Translations under genes and position numbers: made by a program
Shown: in pieces, positions 33,923-43,527 of the stretch
Numbering within the stretch: position 1 is the stretch's first letter
Layout of the letters: each line of letters begins with the position of its first letter
Source of the DNA: Pseudodesulfovibrio aespoeensis Aspo-2
Lineage (GTDB): Bacteria > Desulfobacterota > Desulfovibrionia > Desulfovibrionales > Desulfovibrionaceae
DNA: 64,000 bases
Assembly: GCF_000176915.2 (NCBI RefSeq)
Contig: NC_014844.1
Coordinates: forward strand, 124,001-188,000
Direction: 5' to 3'
The notes under the pieces: model-generated
Told to the model about the DNA's origin: nothing
The model's input: the letters and a program-made list of their open reading frames with translations, nothing else
Databases searched by the model: none

Positions 33923-36163
33923 ATGACACACACAGACCCCGCATCGACCGGCAAGGATTCCGCCTTGAACGACGCTGTCGGCCCGCGTCCGGAACATGTG
34001 CAGGCCATCGCGGCCGAGCTGTCCATCCCGCCCGCGCGGGTGGCTGCCGTGGCCCGGCTCCTGGACGAGGGCGGCACGGTCCCATTCATCGCCCGCTACC
34101 GCAAGGAGGCCACCGGCTCCCTGGACGAGGTGGCCGTGGCCGCGGTGCGCGACCGGCTGGAGGAGCTGGCCGCGCTGGACAAGCGGCGCGAGGCCATCCT
34201 CGCCTCCCTGGCCGAGCGCGACCTGCTCACCGACGCCCTGCGCCGCGAGCTGGAGGCGGCCACGGACAAGGCGCGGCTCGAAGACATCTACCTGCCCCAC
34301 CGGCCCAAGCGTCGCACCCGGGGAGCCATGGCCCTGGAGCGCGGGCTGGCCCTGCTGGCCGACGCCCTTATGGCCCAGCGCGGCATTGATCCCGTGGCCG
34401 AGGCGCGGAAGTTCGTCACCCCGCCCGACCTTGTCCATGACGCTGCGCCTGAAAAGCTCGTGCCCGACGTGGTCGCCGCCCTGGCCGGGGCGCGCGACAT
34501 CATCGCCGAGCGTGTCAGCGAGAATCCCAAGGCGCGTCAGGCCATGCGCGCCCTGTTCGCCAAGCGTGGTCGGTTCGGCTCGCGCGGGGTCAAGGGAAAG
34601 GAAGAGGCCGGGGCCACCTATCGCGACTGGTTTGACTGGGATGAGCCGCTCAGCGCCGTGCCGAGCCACCGCGCCCTGGCCATGTTCCGGGGTGAGCGCG
34701 AGGGCATGCTCAAGCTCTCCCTGCGCCCGCCCGAGGACGAGGCCCTGGGGCTGATGCGCCGCTCGCTCCTGCGCGGCGCACACCCTGACGTCCGCCCGGA
34801 CGCCCGCGAGGTGGGCGCGGCGCTCGACGATTGCTACAAGCGGCTGCTCGGCCCGTCCATCGAGAACGAGGTGCGCGCCGAGGTCAAGGCGCGGGCCGAT
34901 GGCGAGGCCATCCGCGTGTTCGCCGCAAACCTGCGCGAGCTGCTGCTGGCCGCGCCCCTTGGCCAGAAACGGGTGCTGGCCCTGGACCCTGGCTATCGCA
35001 CCGGGGCCAAGCTGGCCGTGCTCGACGCCCAGGGCGCGCTCAAGGAGCACACCACCATTTTTGTGGTCGGCTCGAAAAAGCAGCAGGACGAGGCCGGGGC
35101 CACCCTGCGCACCCTGTGCGCCCGGTACGAAATCGAGGCCGTGGCCGTGGGCAACGGCACTGCGGGCCGCGAGACCGAGGCCTTTGTGCGCGGTCTTGGC
35201 CTTGGCATGCCTGTGGCCCTGGTCAATGAGTCGGGCGCGTCCATCTATTCCGCGTCCGAAGTCGCCCGGCGGGAGTTCCCGGACCTGGACCTGACCGTGC
35301 GCGGCGCGGTCTCCATCGGGCGCAGGCTGATGGACCCCCTGGCCGAGCTGGTCAAGATCGACCCCAAGTCCATCGGCGTGGGCCAGTACCAGCATGACGT
35401 GGACCAGGCGGCGCTCAGGCGCGCCCTGGACGACGTGGTGGCCAGTTGCGTCAACTCCATTGGCGTGGACCTGAACACGGCCAGCGTGGAGCTGCTCTCC
35501 CATGTCTCGGGCCTTGGCCCGGTCCTGGCCGCCAACATCGTGGCCCACCGCGACGAGCACGGGCCGTTTCCTTCGCGCCGGGCGCTGCTCAAGGTCAAGC
35601 GGCTCGGACCCAAGGCGTTCGAGCAGGCCGCAGGATTCCTGCGTGTGCGAGGTTCCGATCCCCTCGACGCCAGCGCGGTCCACCCCGAACGGTACGAACT
35701 GGTCAAGCGCATGGCCCGCGACGCTGGACAAACAGTGGCCGATCTGCTCGGCGACGAGGCGGCCCGGCAGCGCATCATCCCGGAAAAATACGTGTCCGAG
35801 GACGTGGGCCTGCCCACCCTGCGGGATATCCTGGCCGAGCTGGCCCGGCCAGGCCGCGACCCTCGCGCCGGGTTCAGCGTCTTTGCCTTTGACGAGAACG
35901 TCAGCGACATCAAGGATCTGCGTGAGGGCATGCGGTTGCCGGGCATTGTCACCAACGTGACCAAGTTCGGCGCGTTTGTGGACGTGGGCGTACACCGCGA
36001 CGGACTGGTCCATGTCAGCCAGCTGGCGGACCGGTTCGTGCGCGACCCCTCCGAGGTGGTGGCCGCCGGACGCGAGGTGATGGTCACGGTCATCGGCCTG
36101 GACCAGAAGCGCGGGCGGATCAACCTGAGCATGAAGCGCGACCCGGTCATCGGGGGAGACTAA
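33923..36163 (+). CDS. tex: Tex family RNA-binding transcription accessory protein
   Basis: 746 residues, normal Tex length. Order: N-terminal helical domain (VPFIARYRKEATGSLDE), a YqgF/RNase H-like domain (VLALDPGYRTGAKLAVLD), helix-hairpin-helix repeats (VDLNTASVELLSHVSGLGPV) and a C-terminal S1 domain (MRLPGIVTNVTKFGAFVDVG, then GRINLSMKR). Tex proteins bind RNA and RNA polymerase and influence transcription termination and ribosome function. The frame is open upstream to 33710, but ATG 33923 is where similarity to the family begins. It is divergent from ftsE. Confidence 0.94.
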   Translation: MTHTDPASTGKDSALNDAVGPRPEHVQAIAAELSIPPARVAAVARLLDEGGTVPFIARYRKEATGSLDEVAVAAVRDRLEELAALDKRREAILASLAERDLLTDALRRELEAATDKARLEDIYLPHRPKRRTRGAMALERGLALLADALMAQRGIDPVAEARKFVTPPDLVHDAAPEKLVPDVVAALAGARDIIAERVSENPKARQAMRALFAKRGRFGSRGVKGKEEAGATYRDWFDWDEPLSAVPSHRALAMFRGEREGMLKLSLRPPEDEALGLMRRSLLRGAHPDVRPDAREVGAALDDCYKRLLGPSIENEVRAEVKARADGEAIRVFAANLRELLLAAPLGQKRVLALDPGYRTGAKLAVLDAQGALKEHTTIFVVGSKKQQDEAGATLRTLCARYEIEAVAVGNGTAGRETEAFVRGLGLGMPVALVNESGASIYSASEVARREFPDLDLTVRGAVSIGRRLMDPLAELVKIDPKSIGVGQYQHDVDQAALRRALDDVVASCVNSIGVDLNTASVELLSHVSGLGPVLAANIVAHRDEHGPFPSRRALLKVKRLGPKAFEQAAGFLRVRGSDPLDASAVHPERYELVKRMARDAGQTVADLLGDEAARQRIIPEKYVSEDVGLPTLRDILAELARPGRDPRAGFSVFAFDENVSDIKDLREGMRLPGIVTNVTKFGAFVDVGVHRDGLVHVSQLADRFVRDPSEVVAAGREVMVTVIGLDQKRGRINLSMKRDPVIGGD

Positions 36164-36277
36164 TGTCCCGGTGCCCTGGCGGGCGTATTTTCGTCCAACC
36201 GAGGTTGTCAACGTCCGGCGGTTGGGCTAGCATGCCCTTCAATTTGCCATCAACCTGAGAACAACATATTTGGATTC

Positions 36278-36742
36278 ATGAATTTTTTTGTAAAAAATTG
36301 GTTTTTTGCGCTGGTTGCGGGCCTGCTCCTGAGCGCGGGGCCGGGCCGGGCCGGGGACACGGCGTATCTGGACCGCATGGCCCGCGAGTCGGAGATCAAG
36401 AGCATAGCGGTGGTGACCAGTGTCCAGCGCATGGGGGCCAACGCGGACGGCACCTTCCTGCGCGTGACCTTCAGGAACGAGTACGCGGTCACGCCCTTTA
36501 CGCCGGATTCCTTTGTGGGCGGCTGCAAGGCCATGGAAAACAACTGGCAGACGCGCTCGCCGGGCACGGTCTACTTCTCTCCCAAGCGGGGGCAGAAGGT
36601 GTTCGTGACCATCTCGACCAACGGCGGGGCCATCACCAGCTTCACGCCCCTGACCCCGCAGCTCGACGCCGCAGTGCGCAACGACCCCTGGCGGATCGTC
36701 TTCAGCCGGGGCCGAGCCGAGGCACCTCTCCCTGACGACTAG
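36278..36742 (+). CDS. exported protein of unknown function
   Basis: 154 residues. Signal peptide KNWFFALVAGLLLSAGPGRAG, then a beta-rich mature domain (IKSIAVVTSVQRMG, TFLRVTFRNEYAVTPF, KVFVTISTNGGAITSF). One mature Cys. No family recognised. It is followed by a 137-base gap and then the DUF4390-ntrY genes on the same strand. Confidence 0.75.
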   Translation: MNFFVKNWFFALVAGLLLSAGPGRAGDTAYLDRMARESEIKSIAVVTSVQRMGANADGTFLRVTFRNEYAVTPFTPDSFVGGCKAMENNWQTRSPGTVYFSPKRGQKVFVTISTNGGAITSFTPLTPQLDAAVRNDPWRIVFSRGRAEAPLPDD

Positions 36743-36879
36743 GTGGCGACGGCCCGGAGGCCATAGGCGTGCCGTGGGGCGGAGTTCGGCATTCCGTGGC
36801 AGGCGTTGCGGACCGGGCGTTTGTGCGGTCATGGAGCCGCTTGTTCTTTGCTGTCGCTGCTGATACATACCGGCCATAT

Positions 36880-37482
36880 ATGAAAAACACCGCCTTCATA
36901 CCGGCGCGGGCAGCGGGCCTGCCCAGCCATGCGCTCCTGCTTGGAGCCGTGGCCGCCCTGGTCCTGCTCCTGGCCCCCCTGGCGGCCCGCGCCCAGACCA
37001 TCAACCTGATGGCACCCTCCATCGCCAATGTCTCCGGCATGCTCACGGCCCGGTTCGGCGTGACCGTGGTGGAAAAGGTGATGCTCAAGGGCGAGCTGCA
37101 GGACGGGGCGCAACTCGCCCTGCGCTGCGCGGTCAGCCTCTACAAGGCCCGGGACTACTGGCTGGACGGCCATCTGGCCTCGTCATCCTTCGAGAGCGTG
37201 CTTTCGAGCGATCCCCTGACCGGCGAGTTTCTTATGACCCTGCCGGGCCGGTCCACCCCCCTGCGCGCCAAGGACATCGAGACCCTGCTCCGCGAGGGGT
37301 GGGGGACCATCGAGGTCTCGCTTGGCCCGTGGGACATGCTTGAGCGCGGGCAAAAATACAGCCTCATCCTCAACACCTCCATGAATGAGGCGGACGCGCC
37401 GGACGGGGTGTCGCGGTTCATCTATTTCTGGTCCTGGGATGCCGGGGCCGACGCGTCCTTCCAGCTGGATTTCACCTACTAG
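36880..37482 (+). CDS. DUF4390 exported protein
   Basis: 200 residues. An N-terminal signal or anchor helix (HALLLGAVAALVLLLAPLAARA) precedes a DUF4390-like domain (NVSGMLTARFGVTVVEKVML, then RDYWLDGHLASSSFESVLS, then FSLILNTSMNEAD-type end, here KYSLILNTSMNEADAPDG). DUF4390 genes are often found directly before NtrY-like kinases, as here (7-base gap). It may tune the kinase from the periplasm; this is inference. Start at ATG 36880; the ribosome site is weak and the frame is open upstream. Confidence 0.78.
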   Translation: MKNTAFIPARAAGLPSHALLLGAVAALVLLLAPLAARAQTINLMAPSIANVSGMLTARFGVTVVEKVMLKGELQDGAQLALRCAVSLYKARDYWLDGHLASSSFESVLSSDPLTGEFLMTLPGRSTPLRAKDIETLLREGWGTIEVSLGPWDMLERGQKYSLILNTSMNEADAPDGVSRFIYFWSWDAGADASFQLDFTY

Positions 37483-37489
37483 GCGCGCC

Positions 37490-39682
37490 ATGACTCCCGA
37501 TCCCATCCGCATCAATCCGACCACCCGAAGCGATAGGAAACGGCACAAGCGGGAATACGTCATCGCCCTGGTCTTTCTGCTGGTCATCGTCGGCCTGACC
37601 TGGGCCGAGCTCAAGTACCTGAGCGGCGACTACTACCTCATCCTCAACCTGCTCATCCTCAACGTGGTCCTGCTGCTGGCCATGCTCTTCTACGTGGCGC
37701 GCAACGCCGTGCGCCTGATGCTGGAGCGCCGCCGCAAGGTGCTCGGCTCCAAGCTGCGCACGCGGCTTGTCCTGGCCTTCATCTCCCTCTCGATCATCCC
37801 CACCGCGCTCATCTACCTCGTCTCGGTCAAGTTCGTGCAGACCTCGGTGGACTACTGGTTCAAGGGGCAGGTGGAGGAGTCCATGGAGCAGGCGCTCGAA
37901 CTGGGCCGGGCCTTTTACGGATCGGCCCAGGAGCGGCTCGAGCGGCGCGGGGCCAACATGATCGCCGAGATCAAGCGCAACGGATTCGCCTGGGGCGGCA
38001 AGGCCATGGACAACTACCTGAGCGAGAAGTTTGGCGAATACGACCTGAGCCTCGTGGGCGTCATCAACCCGGAGGGCGCGGAGCAGAACACCCACGCCAC
38101 GGCCCAGTGGACCCAGGCCTGGCCGGAGATCAAGGAGAAGATCGACTGGCAGAGTCTCAAGGCCGACCCGCGGTCGTGGACCACCATCCTGCCCACGCCG
38201 GGCAGTGATCTGGTGCTGGGCGTCACGCCTGTTGACGAGGGCCGCTCGGGCTATCTGATCATCGGCGAGACCGTGGGCCACGGGCTGATGCACCGGCTCG
38301 ACCAGATCGTGCGCGGCCTGGACGAATACAAGAAGCTCAAGACCCGCAAATATCCCTGGAAGATGAACCTGTACCTGACCATGGGCGTCATGGCCATGCT
38401 CATCATCCTTGGCGCCATCTGGTTCGGCTTTCGGCTGGCCAAGGAGCTGTCCGCCCCGGTCCAGGCCCTGGCCGCAGGCACCGAGCGCATCGCGCGCGGC
38501 GACCTGTCCGTGCGCCTGGAAGACCGCTCCGACGACGAACTGGGGTTCCTGGTCCAGTCCTTCAACCGCATGGCCGAGGACCTGGAGCAGAGCCAGAAGT
38601 CCGTGCAGCAGGCCAATGTGCGCCTGGCCCAGCAGAACCAGGAGCTTGAGCGGCGCGGCCAGTACATCGAGGCCGTGCTCAACAACATCACCTCGGGTGT
38701 CATCTCCATGAACGCCGAAGGACGCATCGGCACGGTCAACACCGCTGCCGAGCACATCCTGGGCGTGCCCGGCTCCATGCTCATCGGCAGAAAACCGCAG
38801 TCGCTCCTGTCCGGCGAGTTTGCGGACATGATGAACGAGGCGCTCTCCTCGGTCAGCGCCAACCCCGGCACCCTCTGGGCGCGCCAAATAGACCTGCCCG
38901 TGCGCGGGCGCAATATCAAGGCCCTGGTCAACGTGGTTTCCCTGCACAACGTGGGCGGGCGCGAGGCCGGGCATGTGGTCGTGCTTGAAGACATCACCGA
39001 GCTGGAGAAGATCCAGCGTCTTGCGGCCTGGCGCGAGGTGGCCCGGCGCATCGCCCACGAGATCAAGAACCCGCTCACGCCCATCAAGCTCTCGGCCCAG
39101 CGGCTCCAGCGCAAATACGGCGAAGAGGTGAACGAAAAGGTCTTTGACGACTGCACCGAGCTCATCGTCAAGCAGGTGGAACGGCTCCAGAACATGGTCA
39201 CCGAATTCTCCACCTATGCCAAGCTCCCGGAGGTCCAGCCCAGGCCGGACACTCTGACCCCGGTCCTTGAAGAGGTGGCGGCCATGTTTGAGAACACCCA
39301 CCGCAAGATCGACTGGAGTCTGGAATTCATCACGCCCATTGACGCATTTCCCTTTGATCGCGAGGCGATCCGCAAGGTGCTCATCAACCTCTTCACCAAT
39401 GCAGCAGAGGCCCTGCGCGGCCAGCGCGGCGGGCAGGTGAAGGTCAAGGCCGCCCATGACAAGGGTGCGGGGTTGGTCTCCATCACCGTGGCTGACAACG
39501 GGCCGGGATTGCCCAAGGATTCCTCGCGCATGTTTGAGCCGTATTACACCGAGAAGAAGGGCGGCACCGGGCTGGGGCTGACCATTGTCCGGTCCATAGT
39601 GGCTGATCATCGGGGGCAGGTGCGGGCCAAGCCGAATTCGCCCAAGGGGACGGTGTTTATTGTCGAGCTGCCGGATGCGTAG
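37490..39682 (+). CDS. ntrY: NtrY-like membrane histidine kinase
   Basis: 730 residues. Two N-terminal membrane helices (about 22-60), a third near 95-115, a large periplasmic region, a further helix (about 300-320, YLTMGVMAMLIILGAIWFGF), HAMP (ELSAPVQALAAGTERIARGD), PAS (EAVLNNITSGVISMNAEGRI), HisKA (EVARRIAHEIKNPLTPIKLS) and HATPase_c (NLFTNAAEALRG, GTGLGLTIVRSI). The IAHEIKNPLTPIKLSAQRLQ block is typical of NtrY. Its likely partner, the NtrX-like regulator at 41265, is not adjacent: a repeat arm and an epimerase gene lie between. The gene name is by similarity; a nitrogen role is not shown. Confidence 0.88.
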   Translation: MTPDPIRINPTTRSDRKRHKREYVIALVFLLVIVGLTWAELKYLSGDYYLILNLLILNVVLLLAMLFYVARNAVRLMLERRRKVLGSKLRTRLVLAFISLSIIPTALIYLVSVKFVQTSVDYWFKGQVEESMEQALELGRAFYGSAQERLERRGANMIAEIKRNGFAWGGKAMDNYLSEKFGEYDLSLVGVINPEGAEQNTHATAQWTQAWPEIKEKIDWQSLKADPRSWTTILPTPGSDLVLGVTPVDEGRSGYLIIGETVGHGLMHRLDQIVRGLDEYKKLKTRKYPWKMNLYLTMGVMAMLIILGAIWFGFRLAKELSAPVQALAAGTERIARGDLSVRLEDRSDDELGFLVQSFNRMAEDLEQSQKSVQQANVRLAQQNQELERRGQYIEAVLNNITSGVISMNAEGRIGTVNTAAEHILGVPGSMLIGRKPQSLLSGEFADMMNEALSSVSANPGTLWARQIDLPVRGRNIKALVNVVSLHNVGGREAGHVVVLEDITELEKIQRLAAWREVARRIAHEIKNPLTPIKLSAQRLQRKYGEEVNEKVFDDCTELIVKQVERLQNMVTEFSTYAKLPEVQPRPDTLTPVLEEVAAMFENTHRKIDWSLEFITPIDAFPFDREAIRKVLINLFTNAAEALRGQRGGQVKVKAAHDKGAGLVSITVADNGPGLPKDSSRMFEPYYTEKKGGTGLGLTIVRSIVADHRGQVRAKPNSPKGTVFIVELPDA

Positions 39683-40249
39683 CTGGTTGGGGATGGGGAA
39701 AGAGGGAAGAGGGAAGAGGATAGGGAAGCCGCCTTCGGCGGGATGGGGAATGCCAGAGGATTTCGCTCCTCCGTCGCGACTTACTTTTGGGCCAAAGCGG
39801 CCAAAAGTAAGCAAAAACCGCTTTTTAAGAGTCTGTGATCGGGTCTCCCGCGTCGGGCACCAGTAGCATCGGGCCGCTGGCGAAACAGTTGGGAGCGGTC
39901 GAAGACTCCGCTCCCGCCGGGTTTCGCCCTGTCGCGGTCCGACGCAACTGGTGCCTCGACGCTCCCGCCCATTGCGGGGCTGGCGAAGGGAGGTTGGGGT
40001 TGGTGTGGCTGGGCAGGACATAAGACAAGATCAGGATACTCTTTTAAAATAACCCCTGCCGCGTGAAACAGCGATGGCTTGTCCATCCCGAAAGGGTGGG
40101 CAGGCCATCGCTGTTTCACGCGGCTCTTGCCGCCGGAGGCATTTTGGCGGGGCGACATGATAAATGGGTCAACGCGGTGGCGGGTGTGGGGAAGGCGTGG
40201 TATCATGGCTGCGGAGTCTGGAGAGTGGACAGGAAAGGGGGACTGAGCG
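39683..40249. repeat. left arm of a large inverted repeat
   Basis: No gene. From about 39722 to 40140 this region is repeated in inverse orientation at 43619-44032. Shared blocks include the hairpin CTTACTTTTGG...CCAAAAGTAAG (39780-39810), the GATCGGGTCTCCCGCGTCGG block (39838-39857), GGCGAAACAGTTG, GCAACTGGTGCC with GACGCTCCCGCCCATTGC, and a long terminal hairpin at 40058-40124. A short open frame starting MIGSPASGTS exists in both arms but shifts frame relative to the other arm, so it is not a real gene. Confidence 0.8.
40058..40124. repeat. long hairpin in the left repeat arm
   Basis: A 67-base hairpin. Its outer 21 bases pair perfectly (beginning GCCGCGTGAAACAGCGATGG), and the inner part pairs with G-T wobbles and one bulge around a GAAA loop. 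A matching hairpin with compensatory changes is at 43635-43700. No T-run on either strand. Confidence 0.8.
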
Positions 40250-41152
40250 ATGCGGGCAATCATTGCCGGGGGGACCGGCTTCATCGGGCAGGCGCTGGTG
40301 GGCGAGTTGCGGGGCGCGGGGTGGGAGATCGTGGTCTTGTCGCGTTCGCCGGGCAAGGTGGCCGAGGTGTTCGGGGCGGGGGTCATCGGCATGCGCTGGG
40401 AGGGCGGCGACTGGGCGAGCCTGCTTGGGCCGGACACGGTTATCGTCAATCTGGCGGGCGAGAACATTGCTGCCGGGCGTTGGACCGGGGAGGTCAAGGC
40501 GCGCATTGTTTCGAGCCGGGTCAATGCTGGGCGGGCGCTGGTCCAGGCGGTGCAGGAGGCCGGGGTTCTGCCTGGGGCCTTTGTGCAGGCGTCCGCCGTG
40601 GGCTATTATGGGCCGCGCGACAACAATCCGATCGATGAGACAGCCGAGTCCGGCTCTGGGTTTCTGGCCGAGGTCTGCCGGGCCTGGGAGGCGTCCTCTG
40701 TCGCGCTTGAGGCCATGGGCGTGCGCCGGGTGATCGTGCGCACGGGCATGGTCCTGGGACATGGCGGCGCGCTGGCCCGGATGCTGCCGCCGTTTCGATA
40801 TTACATGGGCGGGCCGCCCGGCACGGGTTTTCAGGGCGCGTCGTGGATTCATCTGGCCGACGAGGCGGGCGCGATCCGTTTTCTCATGGAAACCCTGCAA
40901 GCGCAGGGTCCGTATAATCTCACTGCGCCGAACCCGGTCCGGTTCAGGCGGTTCGCCCGCGTTCTTGGTCAGACCCTGAACCGGCCATATCGGCTCAATG
41001 TCCCGGCCTTTGCCCTGCGTCTGCTTTTTGGCGAGATGGCCGACGAGGTGTTGCTCTCCGGCCAGCTGGCCCTGCCGGGGAGGCTTGTTGAGGCCGGGTA
41101 CGTCTTCCGGTTCCCCGAGCTGGAGGGCGCGCTCAAGGACCTGCTGGGGTAG
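40250..41152 (+). CDS. TIGR01777 family epimerase (YfcH-like)
   Basis: 300 residues. An extended SDR protein: nucleotide-binding MRAIIAGGTGFIGQALVGEL at the N-terminus, ASAVGYYG with the catalytic Tyr, and a C-terminal DUF1731-like part (VPAFALRLLFGEMADEVLLS GQ region ending in FPELEGALKDLLG). The substrate is unknown for the family. It is enclosed in the segment between the two repeat arms. A small hairpin (GGCGCATG/CATGCGCC, 41165-41185) follows the stop. Confidence 0.9.
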   Translation: MRAIIAGGTGFIGQALVGELRGAGWEIVVLSRSPGKVAEVFGAGVIGMRWEGGDWASLLGPDTVIVNLAGENIAAGRWTGEVKARIVSSRVNAGRALVQAVQEAGVLPGAFVQASAVGYYGPRDNNPIDETAESGSGFLAEVCRAWEASSVALEAMGVRRVIVRTGMVLGHGGALARMLPPFRYYMGGPPGTGFQGASWIHLADEAGAIRFLMETLQAQGPYNLTAPNPVRFRRFARVLGQTLNRPYRLNVPAFALRLLFGEMADEVLLSGQLALPGRLVEAGYVFRFPELEGALKDLLG

Positions 41153-41164
41153 GGCCGTGACTGT

Positions 41165-41185
41165 GGCGCATGGTAGTCATGCGCC
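41165..41185. terminator. possible weak terminator
   Basis: GGCGCATG (41165-41172) and CATGCGCC (41178-41185) form an 8-bp perfect stem with a 5-base loop 12 bases after the epimerase stop. It is followed by only a short T-containing tail, so termination would be partial. Confidence 0.4.
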
Positions 41186-41264
41186 TTGAATCAAATCGCG
41201 CAGTGGCTTATGGTGCGCAATCGGCGGGTCGTTTGGCCGGGCCATTTCACCCCAAGGAGCATCG

Positions 41265-42692
41265 ATGGGCGGGCAGATACTGATCATTGACGACGAGGAG
41301 GGCATCCGCTTTTCCCTGCGCGGCATCCTTGAAGACGACGGGCATGACGTGATGGAGGCCGAATCCGGCGAGCAGGGCTTGGAACTGCTCGGCGCCCATG
41401 TGCCGGACATGATCTTTCTCGACATCTGGCTGCCCGGCATGGACGGCCTTGCCGTGCTCGACACCCTCTCGCGCGACCACGAGGGGCTGCCCGTCATCAT
41501 GATCTCCGGCCACGGGACCATCGAGACCGCGGTCAAGGCCCTCAAGAAGGGAGCCTTTGATTTCATCGAGAAGCCCCTGTCCCTGGAAAAGGTCGTGGTG
41601 GCCACGCGAAACGCCCTGGAATTCTCGCGCCTGCGTCAGGAAAACCTCGCCCTCAAGACCCGCATCACCTCGGAGCAGCCCGTGGTCCTCACCGGTAGGT
41701 CCGAGGCCATCATGTCCCTCAACGGCGTCATCTCGCGGGTGGCCCCCACCGATGCCTGGGTGCTCATCACCGGCGAAAACGGCACCGGCAAGGAGATCGT
41801 GGCCCGGTCCATTCACAATCAGTCGAGCCGCCGCGACAAGCCCCTGGTGGCCGTCAACTGTGCGGCCATCCCCGAGGAACTCATCGAGAGCGAACTCTTC
41901 GGCCATGAGAAGGGCGCGTTCACCGGCGCGGACAAGGCCCAGGCAGGCAAGTTCGAGCTGGCCGACGGCGGCATCCTCTTTCTCGACGAAATTGGCGACA
42001 TGAGCCTGAAGACCCAGGCCAAGATCCTGCGCATTCTTCAGGAGCAGTCCTTCGAGCATGTGGGCGGGCGCAAGACCATCACCGTGGACGTGCGCGTCAT
42101 CGCCGCCACCAACAAGGATCTGCTGCGTGAGATGGAGTCCGGGAACTTCCGCGACGACCTCTACTACCGGCTCAAGGTCTTTCCCCTCGAACTGCCGCCC
42201 CTGCGCGAACGCACCGAAGACGTCTCCCTGCTCATCAGCGATTTCATCGACATGCTCGTGCGCCAGCACGGGTTCAAGCCCATCGCCTTTGACCCGGCGG
42301 CCATGGACGCCCTCAGGGTCTACCCCTGGCCCGGCAACGTGCGCGAGCTCAAGAATTTCGTCGAGCGCATGTTCATCATGTATGCCGGGGAAACCGTGAC
42401 CCCGGACAGGCTGCCGCCGGAATTCAAGCCCGCCCAGTCGGCCCGGCCCGCCCTTGTCCTCCACGATGTGAACCCCAACGACCACGATGGGGTCGGGGCA
42501 ATCGGCCTCGACACCCTCATCGCTGAAGGGCCGAGCGACCTCAAGGAGGCGCGCGCCCAGTTCGAGGCCCGTTTCCTCGAGGCCAAGCTCCGGGAGTTCG
42601 ACGGCAACATCACCCAGCTCGCCAAGGCCGTGGGCCTGGAACGCAGCTCCCTCTACCGCAAGCTCAAGGCCTACCGCATCCAGATCGACTGA
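41265..42692 (+). CDS. ntrX: NtrX-like sigma-54 response regulator
   Basis: 475 residues. Receiver ([16 protein letters not shown], phospho-Asp in [13 protein letters not shown]), AAA+ domain with Walker A GENGTGKE, an intact GAFTGA loop at 217-222 and Walker [14 protein letters not shown], and a Fis-type helix-turn-helix at the end ([20 protein letters not shown]). This is an ordinary sigma-54 activator, in contrast to the protein at 11134. AAGGAG precedes the ATG. It is probably the partner of the NtrY-like kinase at 37490. Confidence 0.92.
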   Translation: MGGQILIIDDEEGIRFSLRGILEDDGHDVMEAESGEQGLELLGAHVPDMIFLDIWLPGMDGLAVLDTLSRDHEGLPVIMISGHGTIETAVKALKKGAFDFIEKPLSLEKVVVATRNALEFSRLRQENLALKTRITSEQPVVLTGRSEAIMSLNGVISRVAPTDAWVLITGENGTGKEIVARSIHNQSSRRDKPLVAVNCAAIPEELIESELFGHEKGAFTGADKAQAGKFELADGGILFLDEIGDMSLKTQAKILRILQEQSFEHVGGRKTITVDVRVIAATNKDLLREMESGNFRDDLYYRLKVFPLELPPLRERTEDVSLLISDFIDMLVRQHGFKPIAFDPAAMDALRVYPWPGNVRELKNFVERMFIMYAGETVTPDRLPPEFKPAQSARPALVLHDVNPNDHDGVGAIGLDTLIAEGPSDLKEARAQFEARFLEAKLREFDGNITQLAKAVGLERSSLYRKLKAYRIQID

Positions 42693-42810
42693 CGCCGGGC
42701 CGATTCGCGCGGCCCACTGTTTACACCGCCCCGCAAGAAGGTCATACTCGCACAGGGAGTGACCCTGGCTCTGTTTTCAGGCCCGGACGCCACGACACCC
42801 GGAGGGAAGC

Positions 42811-43527
42811 ATGGATTGGGACCCGGAACGTTACGAGCAATGGTTCGACACGGCCGAAGGACGGTTCGCCCTTGATTGCGAGACGCGGCTGCTCCAGTCC
42901 GTGCTCGCGGGCTGGCCCCGGCGCGGACACAAGTTGCTCGAACTGGGCTGCGGCACCGGCCTGATCCTCGAAATGCTCTACCAGATGGGCTTTGATGTCA
43001 CCGGCCTGGATAACAGCCCGGAAATGATCATGGCCGCGCGAAGAAGACTCGGCAACCGCGCCGAACTCCACCTGGGCAACGGCGAACTGACCCCCTACGC
43101 CGATAACGAGTTCGACTATGCGCTCATCTGGGCCACGCTCGAATTCTCCGACGACCCCGCCGCCATGCTGACCGAGGCCGCCCGAGTGGCCGAAAAAGGC
43201 GTCCTCGTCGGATTCCTCAACAAGCACTCCCTCTACTATGCCATGAACGTGCGCAACACCGGCTCCACCCTGGACGCCGGCACCTGGCACACCTGGTGCG
43301 AAATCCAGGACATGATCAAACGCGCCACCGGATTCCGACCCACCACCGCCCAATCTGTCCTGCCCGGCCCCCTGCAAACCTGGAAGGCCGGACGGCTCGC
43401 CCAATGCGTCAACTGCGGCCTCTACCCACCCTTTGTAGGAGCCTTCGGAGCCGCACGAGTCGATTTTGTCAACATGAAACCCCTCAACCCCCTCTTCGCT
43501 TGGCGCACCGAACCCGAAATGGGCTGA
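42811..43527 (+). CDS. class I SAM-dependent methyltransferase
   Basis: 238 residues. It has the Methyltransf_11 type fold: KLLELGCGTGLILEMLYQMG is SAM motif I, GLDNSPEMIMAARRRLG follows, and YADNEFDYALIWATLEFSDD is motif II. The N-terminal YEQWFDTAEGRFALDCE is frequent in this group. The substrate is unknown. It is the last gene before the right repeat arm. Confidence 0.88.
   Translation: MDWDPERYEQWFDTAEGRFALDCETRLLQSVLAGWPRRGHKLLELGCGTGLILEMLYQMGFDVTGLDNSPEMIMAARRRLGNRAELHLGNGELTPYADNEFDYALIWATLEFSDDPAAMLTEAARVAEKGVLVGFLNKHSLYYAMNVRNTGSTLDAGTWHTWCEIQDMIKRATGFRPTTAQSVLPGPLQTWKAGRLAQCVNCGLYPPFVGAFGAARVDFVNMKPLNPLFAWRTEPEMG

Noticed and set aside
37472..40021. 849-codon open frame on minus opposite the NtrY-like gene
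   Set aside because: Antisense shadow of a well-supported kinase; no motifs and no ribosome site.
39835..40023. Short frames beginning MIGSPASGTS in both repeat arms (also 43711-43923)
   Set aside because: Only the first 20 residues agree; an indel shifts the frame between copies, so the DNA repeat, not a protein, is conserved.
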